This document shows, piece by piece, positions 25,311 through 37,500 of a DNA stretch of 64,000 bases. The position numbers and the translations under genes were made by a program. Numbering within the stretch: position 1 is the stretch's first letter; every line of letters starts with the position of its first letter. Under the pieces are notes generated by a model that saw only the letters and a program-made list of their open reading frames with translations, made no database searches and was not told where the DNA came from. Origin of the DNA: Odontocerum albicorne (Eukaryota > Arthropoda > Insecta > Trichoptera > Odontoceridae); assembly GCA_949825065.1 (NCBI GenBank), contig OX463839.1:26521734-26585733 (forward strand). The letters are read 5' to 3'.

Positions 25311-27306
25311 AATGTATTATAAACAATGAAAATGTAATATAATATACTACACCAGTTATCAAATGTTTCTTGCTCTGGTAAATATAAATTGTCCAGTGTC
25401 CCTAATTTTTATTATTTAATTTTGTTTAAAATGCTTTGAAAAAGCAAAGCTAGAAAAGCTTATTTGGAATTGAAACTAACAAGATACTAAATGATTCTAG
25501 GTGAAAAGGATCAACTTTGTTGCTTAACAACCACTCATCAGACGAAGTGCGCTACTTTTCAAGCGGGCGCGGGGCGCAATGAGTCAAAGTCATATAATAT
25601 TGACAATACTGTCATTATTATGTTATATGATGTGTACCCGCTACACTTGCAAAGGGAACCAACGTATATTTCGTCCAAGAATTGGATACTACCGAAAGAC
25701 ATTCGACAACATACAACAAAATAATTTTAGCATACTTTGAGTACGTTGCTAAAAAGAAGTCTTGAAATGCCGATAATCAAGGAGACAGTAAAGAGAAGGC
25801 GATAAACGGACCTAATAAAATAATTGATATGAGACCGGAATATATTGAAACAGGTGGTACACTAAATCCAAGACGTAGCAGAGGACCATGACGCTCAGCA
25901 TTGACCATTCGATGACATTTTTTATCTTAACCCGCTGCTTCCATCACGGAAGTATTTGTATCTCGACTAACCAAACAGATGGTGATTTCAATTTGTTATA
26001 ATTCTCTCGGCCTATCTTATCCAGAGCTTGTTTATGTGTGCACTATAATAGTGCTTAGAGCAAACGTTTCTCAATACTATCTTTAAAGCTTCTAAATCGT
26101 GTCCAGATCGTCAACACCCTGATACGGAAGGCTGTTTTAACCTCCAAATATAAGAATCGGAAGTAAGCACATAAATTCAATCTTAAGTCGTCATTCTTTT
26201 ATTTTCTGCTCATTTTCTTAAAATTGATGGATTAATACAGTCAAGTTTCAAAAAAATCTTCAAACGATCGGTTAAGATTTATTAAATTATAAATATTAAA
26301 TTATTCTCAAATATTTAACACTTGATACAATTATCAAGTATTAAATTCTTGAGATTTTATTTAATTTTCTTCAAAAATGCTGTAACCTTATTCCTGTAAA
26401 TACAAAAAGGTTTGGATGTCACAAAACTTTTTTGTATATTTCTTTGATATAACATATCTATCAAACTATAGTATATTTAAACTAAGAGAAGTATTTAAAT
26501 AAAGATTAAAATATGGCTTTGGCGCTTAAGTACTCGTATGATAAAGGTTTTTTTCTTAGAGGATTTTTTCAAAAATCATTTTCCCGCAGAAACATATTTC
26601 TTTCCTTTTTTTATAAATAACGTATATAGTTAAGACTCATAGTTTCACAATCTTAGTCCGGAGCATTAATAACATTTATGTATACGACAGCCCTGAAAAC
26701 ACATGCAAAATACAGGAAATCGTATTTTTTCACGGGGAAATTTGACCTCGTTTTACTTAAATCCCATCGCCCATAACAGCTTCTTGAAGATTCTCGTTCA
26801 TTTCCATCTCATCAAAATTTACCTTGATATTTGAACTTGAAGGAAGTAGGACAGGATATATACTTTATACATTAAACCAAAACGACATTTTGTTTCATAA
26901 TCAGGCCAATGATAAAATCATAAATATTTGATATAGTTGGCTGTTATTTAAAAGGAGCATTCATATCTTCACGAGAATAAATTATTATTATATAGCTCTT
27001 GCTACTTGCAAAAACCATTTTTGTTCATACTGGACTTAATTAAATGTGTAGGTCTTGAAGCCAATGAAGTATTTTATTTTTATTATACTTTATTAACGCA
27101 AGATTTAAGGTACAAGATTATTTACAATCAGGAAAAAATATGTGCTGGTCCTATTGTCCCGGGAACAATTATAGTTCGCCCTCAGATGATCCAGTGGCAA
27201 CTCGCAGTATGAGCGTGGTCAAGTGAGAATCCTGCCTAATTCACTCATTTATACAAATTGGGCCACAAATAAAATTTCTACAATTCTCGCACCCCAATAA
27301 GGCATG
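25311..27306. other. Unassigned AT-rich DNA
   Basis: The frame at 25491-25724 (77 residues) and another at 27006-27212 resemble nothing I know. A TACTCGTA octamer lies at 26531. Confidence 0.5.
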
Positions 27307-27308
27307 TA

Positions 27309-29400
27309 GGGGAGAGTACCCTTGAAATGGACGCACCATGAATTGGACACTCATCGAATCTCTAATACTAATAGCAACATTTCCGTCTTAAATACATTTT
27401 GCAGGTAGTGGTATATTGCCAATACCCATGAAGTTCGAGCGATCGCATCTCAATACGTAGCTCGCTGTGCGCGAGGGAAGTTTTCGCATGTGAAAAGTAA
27501 ATATTTTGCGCATTTTACGAAGTCTATAATTCTGGTTTACCGATATCCCATTAACTGCCCCTAGTTTTAGTGAATAGTTCTATTTTATAGCTAATGACTG
27601 GTAAGTTGAATTCGGGATTTAAATTATATTTAGTCATATATTTTGTTATTGTTTCTGAAAATGGGCTCATTCTGTGAATTGGGCATGTTGCGTTCCCTTA
27701 AATTGGATGTACAATACAAGGGATAGGTGTCCATTTCATAGATTTATTTTATTGAAATCTGCATTCATTGTAATGGGTTTCCTCAAAATGAATATAATAT
27801 TATTGCAAATTACCACATTCAATGCTGTGTTATGTATGAAATAATATTTATTTTTCGTTTCTATTTAGTTTAGTACTTTTTTATGTTGGGTAACAAAAAA
27901 ATAACCTTTTTGGTGCATTTTTAGCTGAAAATGCCAAAACTTTGCAGAAAAACCGACAGCAAGCTCATTGACGCCGTAGATACGGTCATCAAGGAGAAAC
28001 ACAGCATTTGGAATGTAGCAAAACGTACAGATATATCAAAATCGCTTTTATCCCTCCCTGTGAAGCAAGCAAAGCAAAAACAAGAATGTGGCGAAATCTT
28101 CGAATATACTCGTAACATCGGCAATAGGAAAACTTTTACTCCAGATCAAGAAAAAATATCGGCATCCTATCTCCAAACGGCGTCAAAAATGTGCAACGGT
28201 TTGACGAAAATTCAAACCAGGGACTTGGCGTATCAATTTGCCGTAGTCAATAACGTAAAGATTCCTTCCGAAGAGGCCAAAAATAATCGAGCTGGAGTAC
28301 ACTGGCTTCATGGTTTTATGAAAAGACAGCCCCAACTCTCTGTACGTCAACCAGAAAGCACATCACTGAGTAGAACTACCAGTTTCAATAGAACTAACAC
28401 TAACTCGTTTTTTACTCATCTTAAAAATATTTACAAGAAATACAAATTTGGTCCTAATATGATATGGAATCTAGATGAAACTGGTTGCATGACGGTCACA
28501 AAGCCACCGAAAGTTATACCAGTTCGTGGATCAAAACAAGTAGGCCAAGTAAGCTCGGCAGAAAGGGGAGTTCTGGTTACTGCACTTTTCTTTATAAGTG
28601 CATCGGGGAACACAGTATTTAAAGATAACATGTTTATAGGTGCCCCAGTAGGCAGTAAAGGGTTAGCAAATCCATCAGGTTGGATGACCGAGGACTGTTT
28701 TTTGGAGGTAATGAAACATTTTAAAGAGTATGTGAAACCGACAGAAGAAAATAAATCTCTTATTATTATAGACAATTATTCCGTCCATGTGAATATAAAA
28801 GTCGTGCAATTTGCAAGAGCCCATCACAGCATTATTCTAACACTTCTATCACACTATAGTGTAGTCACCGGCTTCAACCTCTAGAGGTGACAATTTATAG
28901 ACCTTTCAAAAGACGATATCGCCAGGCGATGAATAACTGGATGGTTTAACGGAAACATTTAATTTCTTGTGCAAAAAATTATTTTAATCCAATTTTTCTT
29001 CATACATTCCAAAACTTTCAAATTGTTCATATAAGTTTTGTATCCATATTATTAATAATACATTTTTATACATATTTTCTGTCTTATTTTTCCAAAATAA
29101 ATAATTTTTTTTAAATAATATATGGTCTAAGTATCACACAAAATATTGAAACTTACTACTGTCCACTTCAAGGGCAGTGGTGTCCAATTCATAAGCAAGT
29201 TCCCATGAAATTGACATTTTTTTTTTTTTTTTAAACAAAAATCACGGTCAAGTTAAACCTCTTAGAATAAATTAGACTATAGATATTGAAACATAAAGAC
29301 CTTCATTTAAATACATGATACAAACTTTTATTGAGAAAGCCTTTAGTCACAATTTACAGCATGAAACTTGAAAATGTCCATTTCATGGGTACTCTCCCCC
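27309..29400 (+). mobile_element. Complete pogo-like DNA transposon
   Basis: Terminal inverted repeats GGGGAGAGTACCC followed by (T/A)TGAAATGGAC lie at 27309-27333 and 29375-29400. Both ends are flanked by the dinucleotide TA (27307-27308 and 29401-29402), the target duplication expected for the Tc1/mariner/pogo group. The element is 2092 bp. Near both ends the word TGAAWTGGAC or its complement is repeated (27339, 27731, 29162, 29180, 29206), and these are good candidates for transposase binding sites. The interior carries one transposase gene in the plus direction. Confidence 0.93.
27931..28960 (+). pseudogene. pogo-like transposase, nearly intact
   Basis: A 317-residue open frame runs from ATG 27931 to 28884. 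Residues 1-50 form a pipsqueak-type helix-turn-helix (AVDTVIKEKHSIWNVAKR). Residues 65-150 are a CENP-B-type DNA-binding domain (VHWLHGFMKR). From about 165 comes the DDE_1 domain, with the first Asp in WNLDETG (182) and the second in IIIDNYSVH (281). After SHYS the frame is lost. The next base positions read RLQPLE and YRPFKRRYRQAMNNW in another frame, consistent with a 5-bp insertion (a TAGTG/TGTAG duplication near 28858). The third catalytic residue then reads Glu where pogo relatives usually have Asp (QPLD). The element is otherwise well preserved, so inactivation is probably recent. Confidence 0.9.
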
Positions 29401-29402
29401 TA

Positions 29403-29873
29403 CTTATCTTTTATAAACTTTTTGTGTTAAATTTTTTTATGGAAAATAATGAAATACAAAAGTTCTTATATACAAAATATGTCATTTTTCGAATGAGAGG
29501 AATTTTTGGTCAAATCTGTACTTTAAACTGAATGTATGAATTCTTTATGAAAACGTTTCAAATTTTAAATGAAAATTTAAAAAGAATACACGAGTAAAAC
29601 ATACCAAGGTTAGTGAATGAAATAAATAAATTGTCTGATTCTATGATATTTGAGATAAATAGATAAAAAAGGAAAAAATGTATTATCAATTTGATGTTTT
29701 CTCTATTTAATAATTTATTTATTCAATTTTATAATTTAACATCAATATTGTATTTCATAAAACGACAAACAACATACTTTAATATCAACTATGTATATAC
29801 TATCCATTTACAGTAAGTAATCTTCATTATTTACCAAACAAATATAAAATAAATAATAAATAATTTGTACACG
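29403..29873. other. AT-rich DNA, nothing recognised
   Basis: No motif is seen between the pogo element and the LTR candidate. Confidence 0.5.
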
Positions 29874-30311
29874 TGTGGCGGTCGCACACGCGGTCAATGA
29901 CCGATGAAATGACCTTTGCATTCCTTAGCAATGCAAAACAAACAAGTACGAAGTCCACGCGCCGGCCATTCAACTCATAGCCAACGCGGAGCGCATTCCA
30001 TACTAGAGCGAGAACGCACCACATCTGTCTCGCCAGTTCCGTAAATAAATTATCACCTACATACGACATTAATCGTTTTGCGGATGTAGAAACGAGACGG
30101 CGAGATATCTTTCTCGCATTCCCGCACTAGTATAAATACCTACGTTACCAATAAAATTTCTCCTTTCCGCATTGCGATCTAACGAGTTTTAGTTATCAAC
30201 AAATCATCATCATCTCTCCCTTTAGGATACATATCCTAAAGTATTTATTCGTTGTTCTTTTATTTATTCAACGTATTTATTCATTGTTATTTTGTGTGTT
30301 GCCTTTTAACA
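29874..30311 (+). mobile_element. Candidate solo LTR
   Basis: A GC-richer 438-bp island begins TGTGGCGGTCGC and ends TTTTAACA, so it has TG...CA ends. It contains a TATA box (TATAAATA, about 30131) and an AATAAA about 20 bp later, the usual order of promoter and polyadenylation signals in a retrotransposon LTR. The flanking hexamers are TACACG (29868-29873) and TACCCG (30312-30317), a possible target duplication with one mismatch. No gag-pol coding sequence adjoins it. A host promoter is the main alternative. Confidence 0.4.
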
Positions 30312-30341
30312 TACCCGAATCGGTAATTTGGACACATTGAA

Positions 30342-30390
30342 GAGCGTGGTTGGGAGACAATATAATCTTAAGCTCCAGTAATCAAACCTT
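30342..30390. repeat. Short dispersed repeat, copy 2
   Basis: AGAGCGTGGTTGGGAGAC and the following bases match the copy at 5644. Confidence 0.45.
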
Positions 30391-30825
30391 CGGGTTAAGA
30401 GCTAGAGTAAGCACGGAACTCGCGGTTTGCCATTGCACGTGTTGGCAACCCTATCGCGTATGATGAGGCTATAATATTGCCATATGTGTTCAGTGTATGC
30501 AAGTGTTGTTATGCACATACTTGTATCATTCATTTATAATGTAAACGAAGAAGGATAATGTTTCTCTTTGATTTATTAAAAACAAATCGAAAGAAACTGT
30601 CCTTGTAATTTACAAAATAAATGCCTATATTAAATATGTCCGATAACAGGAGGGTTACCGTTGGCATCATTCGTTCTTAATCGATGTTCCCTTGATTTAA
30701 ACGCATATATCAAACCAAGTATATATTTAATAATTGAGACCATGGAGATATACGATAGAATCTCACAGTTGTATTAACATGCCATAATATTATATTAATA
30801 GAAAACACTCCAGGTAATAATACTA
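30391..30825. other. AT-rich DNA, nothing recognised
   Basis: No coding or element signal was seen. Confidence 0.45.
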
Positions 30826-31340
30826 TATTGAGTTGTCCGGAAAATCCTTTTGCATATTTAGGTTAAATTCAAGTGCAAAATTCTCGTGGTTGGTGGTTTT
30901 CGATATTTTGAGTATCTTAGCAATCTCTCGTGTCATAGAACACAGGTTATTCTCCATAAAAGCCTTGATTTGGTCGCCATATATAATAATCTACCTTCCA
31001 GAGCAGACACCATCTTCGAGTGTCGTATTGTTATACACTTTTAAACCATATTATACACGCACGACCGCTAACAGCATCGTCGCCTTATACAGCGTATATA
31101 TTGATTTGGATTTTGCCGCATTTTTCCTTTACTGAAAAATGCGCTAAACTTTTATTACCTTTCATAATAATATATTAACCGTTCGAGTACTGAGAGTCTA
31201 TATATAGACGTTTTATAGTATTGAAAAAATGTCTAGCAGTAAAACGGTTAAGCACGTTTGAAATGAAGTAAACAACTATAATGTTGTCCTTACGACATCA
31301 TTCCGAGAAATACAACTCTACTTTCCGGACAACACATTTC
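30826..31340 (-). mobile_element. Mariner deletion derivative
   Basis: Inverted GTTGTCCGGAAA lies at 30832-30843 and 31322-31333. Between them, on the minus strand (31023-30853), is the N-terminal DNA-binding part of a mariner transposase, TLEDGVCSGR followed by TREIAKILKISKTT. This is the second helix-turn-helix and linker of mariner-family enzymes. There is one stop after SGR. The frame runs straight into the left inverted repeat, so the catalytic domain was deleted. At about 510 bp it is a non-autonomous, MITE-sized copy. A TA duplication is not clear. Confidence 0.75.
30853..31023 (-). pseudogene. Mariner transposase N-terminal fragment
   Basis: Fifty-seven codons read in one frame apart from one stop. 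They cover the linker (LEDGVCSGR), DQIKAFMENN and TREIAKILKISKTT, the paired helix-turn-helix region that binds the terminal repeats. Nothing of the catalytic domain remains. Confidence 0.8.
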
Positions 31341-32442
31341 TAAAATATGAATAGAAAATATTCCACGTACCAATATTTTATTAATTTTACAATAAACCTT
31401 CAAAGTATTATTATGTACTTACAGTACGAATGTAGCATAGTATTAGAATTATTTCAAATATCACCTACTTGTGTAAGAAAAAACATCCTTGTATGTTCAA
31501 TCAATGTTTTTTTTAAATAATAACTGTTTTATAAGTAGCGTGGAAAAAAGCTCATTTAGGCTAATTATAAACCTTTTGAAACGATAATTGTGTTAACTAA
31601 TCGATATGTAAAACAACACCTACATTACATCAAATTCCATTAGTATTTTTAACAACTTACGTCATTTTCTATTTTAGAAAAAAATCTTTTATTTTGTACG
31701 AGTACTTTGAGTTTTATGTAATTATGCATAGTTAAATTTGTTATACTCGTATAGTGAATAAATTACCGTTTTGTTGTTTTAAGCGCTCTCTTCAAAACAG
31801 TTTGTAAAAAAATAAATTAGTCTTACAAGGAATATTCCTTTTATGTTATTATCCCTTGTTTGTTGTGTCCGGTAGACAAACATATTTTTACGTGTCTCAT
31901 TAATTTTAGAAAAAAAAAATTCTCATTATATACATTATTCATGTACATGTTGGGATTTTTCTCCAATAAGAAAATTGGACAAGCTTTCTTTCTTATATCT
32001 CTTATTAACTTTATTACCAATTAACTGTGATAAGTACGATAGCAAACTATTTTATTTTGAAGTATTCTCATCAAGAATTTCATAAAGTTACAGCCGAAAC
32101 TATTGATGAATAAATTGGGTTTAATATGTCAAGTAATGATGAGGTAAAATAATATTGCAAATCAAATGAATTAATAAATTTTCTTTGATTTAAAAATAAC
32201 GCAAATATTTATTATATTTAAATTAAACTCGATAAAGTACGAGTAACATACATTGATAACAAAATGGTAAACTCATTATTCTTTACTTATGAAACTTAAA
32301 ATAAAAATATATTGTATATGTAATAAGAAACACCTTACCTGTACATTGAATTTACTGTATCGATGCTTTTAAACCGCGATGTCTCAAACAAAACAAATAT
32401 GTTTTAAATATTATTTATCGGTATTAACACTGTGGAGGTTTA
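31341..32442. other. AT-rich DNA with three octamers
   Basis: TACGAGTA or TACTCGTA lies at 31697, 31743 and 32238. No gene or element was recognised. Confidence 0.5.
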
Positions 32443-32670
32443 AAGACATTGTAATTTATTTTATCAAACACTGTTTATTCTAATTTATATAACAGTATAA
32501 CATTATCAGTTTCAAGGTTTTCACCTCATCAGGCGAACACAAACAAGACTTTTGAAAAGAAGTTTTGTTTGTGCTCTCCTGATGATGAGGTGAAAACCTT
32601 GAAACTAGTAGGGTTGTTCCGTTATACAAAGTGAAATAAACAGTGTTTGACTAAATAAATTACAAAATAT
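32443..32670. mobile_element. Inverted pair of Penelope-type terminal repeats
   Basis: Two ~105-bp arms (32443-32550 and 32560-32670) are inverted copies of one another. They share ATCAAACACTGTTTATT, ATAACAGTATAAC or its variant, GGTTTTCACCTCATC and GCACAAACAA. The same sequence forms the low-coordinate end of the Penelope-like element at 41035-41120, and its outer part recurs as an inverted pair at 63616-63705. I therefore read the locus as two terminal repeats joined head to head without coding sequence. Each arm contains a CTGATGA...GAAAC string typical of hammerhead ribozymes (32509-32532 minus; 32579-32605 plus). Confidence 0.7.
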
Positions 32671-33300
32671 ATTTTACTTATTAGAATCGCCTTAAGTTAA
32701 GAATAGCGACACTTGAAATTATTATTAAATTGTTCCGTTAATACACAATATTTCATATTTAATAAAAGCTATTTATTGTTGTATAAAGATTTTTAACAAA
32801 ATTAAAAAGGTGAACACCAGAAGTACTTAATTTTTTTTCTCCTAAGAATACATAAGTAACATACATTTAATATAAAATGATTACGTTATACGAAAATATT
32901 CTCGCAACACTATGATTCAATACATAATTATTTTGTTTATTCATCTAAATGTCAATAATCGAAAAATGAACCTATTGCATTAATTATTTAAAACAGCCAT
33001 TTTCATCACCTTGAATGGTTGGGCATCATCTTAAGGTTGGGCATACTCGTATTAACATGTGAATAAAAGCATTGTTCTAGTTAACTTCCTCCTTAATGTT
33101 TTATAACTGATACGGTCAAAAGACTTCGTATATTTACATCATAGTTACATCACGATCTAAGAATTTATATTATAATAGACGTATATTTTATCGGAACAAA
33201 TCAATAATGGCTAAATTTGTAACGTGCTATAAACAACGGACGCCATGATGAGAGATTACCAACTTCTAAATATATATTGTAGTTAGTTTCTGAGCTGTTA
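32671..33300. other. AT-rich DNA, nothing recognised
   Basis: A TACTCGTA octamer lies at 33044. No coding motif is seen. Confidence 0.5.
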
Positions 33301-33319
33301 AAAATCTCTTTTGTAAAAC

Positions 33320-33720
33320 ATGAATGTAAGAATTTCTTGGTTTTCAAGTTGAAACGTAAAAAAATATATTTTAATTTTGAAAAATACATGAAATCACTTT
33401 TGTAATTAAAATTAATCAACCACGAGATGCGCATAAATACAAGAATTGGCTGGTTTTCAAGTGTATGTTACTTTGATTTTTTTTTTATATATTTTAAGAT
33501 TGCCGCATAGCAATAAACCCGCCAGGTTGTACTGTTTACAACAAAAGTTGAGTATAATACCATACAAATACACAAAATCACTTTTGTATTAAAATAGTTG
33601 TATGCAACGAGATGCATTTGGATATGAGATTTGCTGGTTTTCAAGGGTACGAATAAAAAAATCTTTGTATTTTAATTTTGAAGGTACGAAAACTCCTTAT
33701 TTTTTTATTTTTCTTATTGT
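33320..33720. repeat. Diverged ~184-bp direct repeats
   Basis: TTGGTTTTCAAG, TTTTAATTTTGAA, AAATCACTTTTGTA and ACGAGATGC recur in the same order, with AAATCACTTTTGTA at about 33390 and 33575. The second unit is interrupted by a LINE 3' tail (33497-33535). Confidence 0.65.
33497..33535 (+). mobile_element. LINE 3'-tail fragment
   Basis: AAGATTGCCGCATAGC then AATAAACCCGCCAGG matches the 3' motif of the LINE at 14700-15160, in the opposite orientation. Confidence 0.55.
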
Positions 33721-33760
33721 ACGAGTATGTTGGAGTTATGAGGGAATTTGAATTTTAATA

Positions 33761-35960
33761 AATCTTTTGAACCACATTGTGTCATTCCGTAACGATGAAG
33801 ATGAAGTTTCACCAAATCAGTGATAAACTGAATGGTGCTCAGTTAAAAATAACGATTTTTTTATTCGCACTTTGAGAAATGTCCACTCAAGACATGAAAA
33901 GAGACAAAAGTTTAATTACACAAGCTTTTATTATTTACGAAACTTAGTTACGCTCTATGCCTGACTAATTTAGCGGAAACCTATGTTAAGAGATGAATAT
34001 GCGAGAATATTCGACCTCCGTATTCACCATTTGCCGGGATTAACCCCTCACCCGGTAAAAAGGAACTACAGTGAAAAACTTGCAGAAGCATGCCAGCCGC
34101 ATTTGGTATCCTCAAAAATTAAACACTCTACAATTTTTTACATTCATCAGGGTGTAAAAAAGCTCCAGATGAGAGGTAATTCCAAATTATGAGAAATTCA
34201 ACTTCTCAGAGTTTTGACAGTCTCGATGAATTTTGTTTTATTTCCTTGCCATATTACAATATAAGTGACTATCAAGTGCCGCCTATTTTTACATCAAATA
34301 TTATCTCCACAGCCTTCAACTTGATCCGAAGAGTTATGATTTTCTTAATTTTTTTTTATCTAACGATGCCATTATCGTCCTTACATTTCAATACGGCGAC
34401 AACAAAAGAAGAGCTTCCTCACTCTTTGGAATCAGCTCCTTCATTGCTGTATTATTCCCTTTTTTTTTACTTTTAAACCAACAATCGCGCTGTAAAGGAA
34501 CCATATTAATTCTTAGATGGTTAACGGAAGACACAGAAACAACTGATGGCCAAAAAAACAATAATTTTTTTTAATTCTTACGAAGTATGACATAAGAATC
34601 ACACTTTCACGAAAACGTAAAAAGTCAAACACAATTACATTTATTTATTTTTCGTCGTCATTTGTTTACCGAAAATTACTCCAAGGATGCTTACGTGACA
34701 TTGCAACATCACTCAAATAGTGTCAACTTGAGATTCTTTTTGAATGCCTCTGTGCTATTGGATTACCTATACTTCATAGTTGGAATCAAATTTTAAGACA
34801 ATCCCAATAGTACATGTCTCCGAAACAGAGTAGCCAGCACTATCAGAAGCATTTGAGGTGTTATTCAGCTCAAAACTTAAGTTTTTTTAAATACTTATTA
34901 TTATAGTTGGCTCTCCTTTCCTTTATTTGTGAGATAAATCTTAGTTTTAATGTAAAATTTACAGTACCATTAGAGTGAAAAAATATAAATTAGTAAATAT
35001 TGTAAAAAAAATCCAAGATTTACATCCCTGAAACCGAAAGTTGCCCAAGGTTTGGATATGTTTTATTCATAAGAACGTTATTCCCAAGGTGCAGACTGCA
35101 GACTGCAAACTGCACACCACACCTGGAGATTGTCTTCTTTTTCTCTTATCCGTCTCGCCTCTTTCAAATCCTGCCTTTTATTTCCCTCCTTGAATAGACT
35201 CAATAGGATTTACTTCACAAAGTTGTTTTTAATGTGATCTGTATAAAAAGCAGTTAAAATAATGATTGATTTAAAGAGGTAAAATATTTTTTTACTTTAT
35301 AAATTTTTTTGTGTTTTTTGGGCACTTTATTTTACTTGAAACAATTACTGAAAAGAACAACTTTTTTAATTCTAAATATATAAACAAAGAGAATGAATAG
35401 TAAACTTGTATTTTATTCTGAAAAATGAATTGTAGAGAACTAATAATAATAAATAATATTCATTCCATTTTTTTTAATAATTAATTGAATTCAGTAAAAA
35501 CATAAATGGTTGTTTCGCCTACATCTTGTTTTTTTTCCTACGTATTGGTTATTCAATACCATTTATAGAAAATTCGGCTAATTTCAAAGCTTGCCGCTAA
35601 ATGAATAAAACGATAGTAGCTTTTCTATTTCAAAATACCAATATTGTTCACAATAAATGTCTATGCTTATCGAAACATTCCCAAAAAATGGTTATTCACA
35701 TAAGATATTGGTCCTTATATCAAGAGAGGTGTACAAGTGAAGCTTTAACGTGGCATTCAGAGAACGATGTAAGCAAGAAGTAAGCGTTGCGATGAATAAC
35801 ATATTAAAAAAACGATAGAGAAACGGATTAAAACAAGCTGTGGTTTTAATAATGAAGGAAAAAATATAAATATGGTTCGGTGACGTAAATGATCAAAGAT
35901 TTATAAAGAAAATTTATTCAAGTAGAAAAAATAAGAAAACTTTGAGATCTAAAAAACGTT
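33761..35960. other. Unassigned DNA, two orphan frames
   Basis: Overlapping plus-strand frames at 33983-34192 and 34189-34476 give products of 69 and 95 residues. The second is hydrophobic near residues 40-60. I recognise no motif, splice context or repeat in them and do not call genes. The rest is AT-rich, with no octamer. Confidence 0.45.
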
Positions 35961-37500
35961 GCACGGCGAAATGAATCAAAATTCTAGGATAAAAAGGGCC
36001 TCTAGGTAGGCTTTTATTATCGCGTTAGGGACCTTCCTGGTAAGGGGGGAAGGCGAGTGTCAGAAGTAAGGCGACGTTATCTACTAGAATAATCGTGTTG
36101 CGACGCTGGACCTAGAGATCCAACGAAGTCAACCCCGTTAAACCTAGAATTCTTCTGACAAACATATTATATACCTTGACGATATCCTACAGCACTCACC
36201 GTTGACCGCCAATAACCATTATCTTGGCAACTAAGTGTCAACTTATGTAGGCCTAGCGCCTAGCGCCTAGCTGCGTAACACACGACTCTCATAAATACTG
36301 AGCTATAGTCAAATCTGCTCGTAAGAAACGGTAGGCCCATATGAGTTTCGCCTAGCGCACCTGTTGCGCGTTTAACTGTTTTATAAATACCTTTCTTGCA
36401 CTCAGTAACGACGATTTAATATAAGAAATCATTCCCAGGCCACGGTTGATTGTCACTCCGAGAATATGTGTCTCCCGCATGATCCGAATATTTGTTCCTA
36501 AAAAGGAAATTGTAGGAGCGCGTGCTAGAGATGCCTTTAACGATCGTTCCTCGATCCTCACTCTCCAATCCGGGACAAGCAGCCCACTCTGAGAGGCTCT
36601 CGAAGGAGACCGTCATCCGCATAGACTTGAATTATACAACCTGGTACCGATTTTTTTAAAATAAATCGTCTGTGAGGACGATCTAGAGCAAATAACCCAA
36701 TTTACCGCCCTGCGAGATACCGATATCGATCTGCCTTTCTAAAAACTCAGATTCGCAGTCAACCCTCACTTTGCGACCTCTGAGGTAGTCCTAAACTAAA
36801 AGAAAAATTTACGTGGAGTACTGAGGAGTTTTAATTTATTGAAAAACATAGGCTACCCAGGCATTATCGAAAGCGCCTAAAATATCAAGAGATATCAAGA
36901 AAACATGTTTCACTCTCGAGTCCACTACGTACCGAAGGTAGCAAATGGCATCCTCACAAGAGACTCATTTTCTAAATCCTAATTATAAAGGGGAAAGTAA
37001 GCAGTTCTGTTCAAAATTAGAATTGAGTCTATTACTGACGAATTTTTCCAGGATCTTGTCCAAAATTTTGAGGAAGGTTATTAGCATATAGAACTTTAAA
37101 TCTGTTTTAGGTTGATCACAATGCTTTGAGATGAAGGTCACCTGTGTTTCAGCACTCAGGATAAATGCCTTCCGATAGACACTTATTGTATAGGTCGGTC
37201 AAGGAGGCGTCGGCCAGGCTCCAGAATTTCTTGACCAGAAGGGTACCAATGTCGAACCCTGGTGAGTTATTGTCATCAAGGGCATCGATAATTGTCTTGA
37301 TCCAGTCTGTGGTGAAAGATGTTGATTTAGGCGTTAAAGAAGGAACCCAAGACAGGATTCTCACCCACATGTGATAATCGCTATCATTTGAAGGAGGAAG
37401 AAGAGCCCAAGAAAGACAGGAACCGTGCCCATTATGGTATTTGTCCCGGATCCCGCATACGACTTGAGAGCTTCTTACCATAGAGACGCCCCTATGGAAG
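35960..37500 (-). pseudogene. R1-like LINE reverse transcriptase remnant
   Basis: On the minus strand, reading from 37481, DALDDNNSPGFDIG and DLYNKCLSEGIYPEC match the segment before the RT core. They are followed in shifted frames by ILDKILEKFV, then DAICYLRYVVDSRVK. RT motif A is SLDILGAFDNAW (about 36858-36893). GRKVRVDCESEFLERQ is followed by SQGGKLG. The catalytic YADD box is intact at 36612-36623. Farther on come ILGVTINRGLGMIS and the thumb-like region to about 36250. The pattern fits the R1/TRAS-type clade. Multiple stops and frame changes make it dead. The endonuclease domain and both ends are missing or unrecognisable. Confidence 0.85.

Noticed and set aside
33983..34476. Two overlapping plus-strand frames as a candidate host gene
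   Set aside because: There is no recognisable domain, no splice or promoter context, and the lengths are expected by chance in a 64-kb window.
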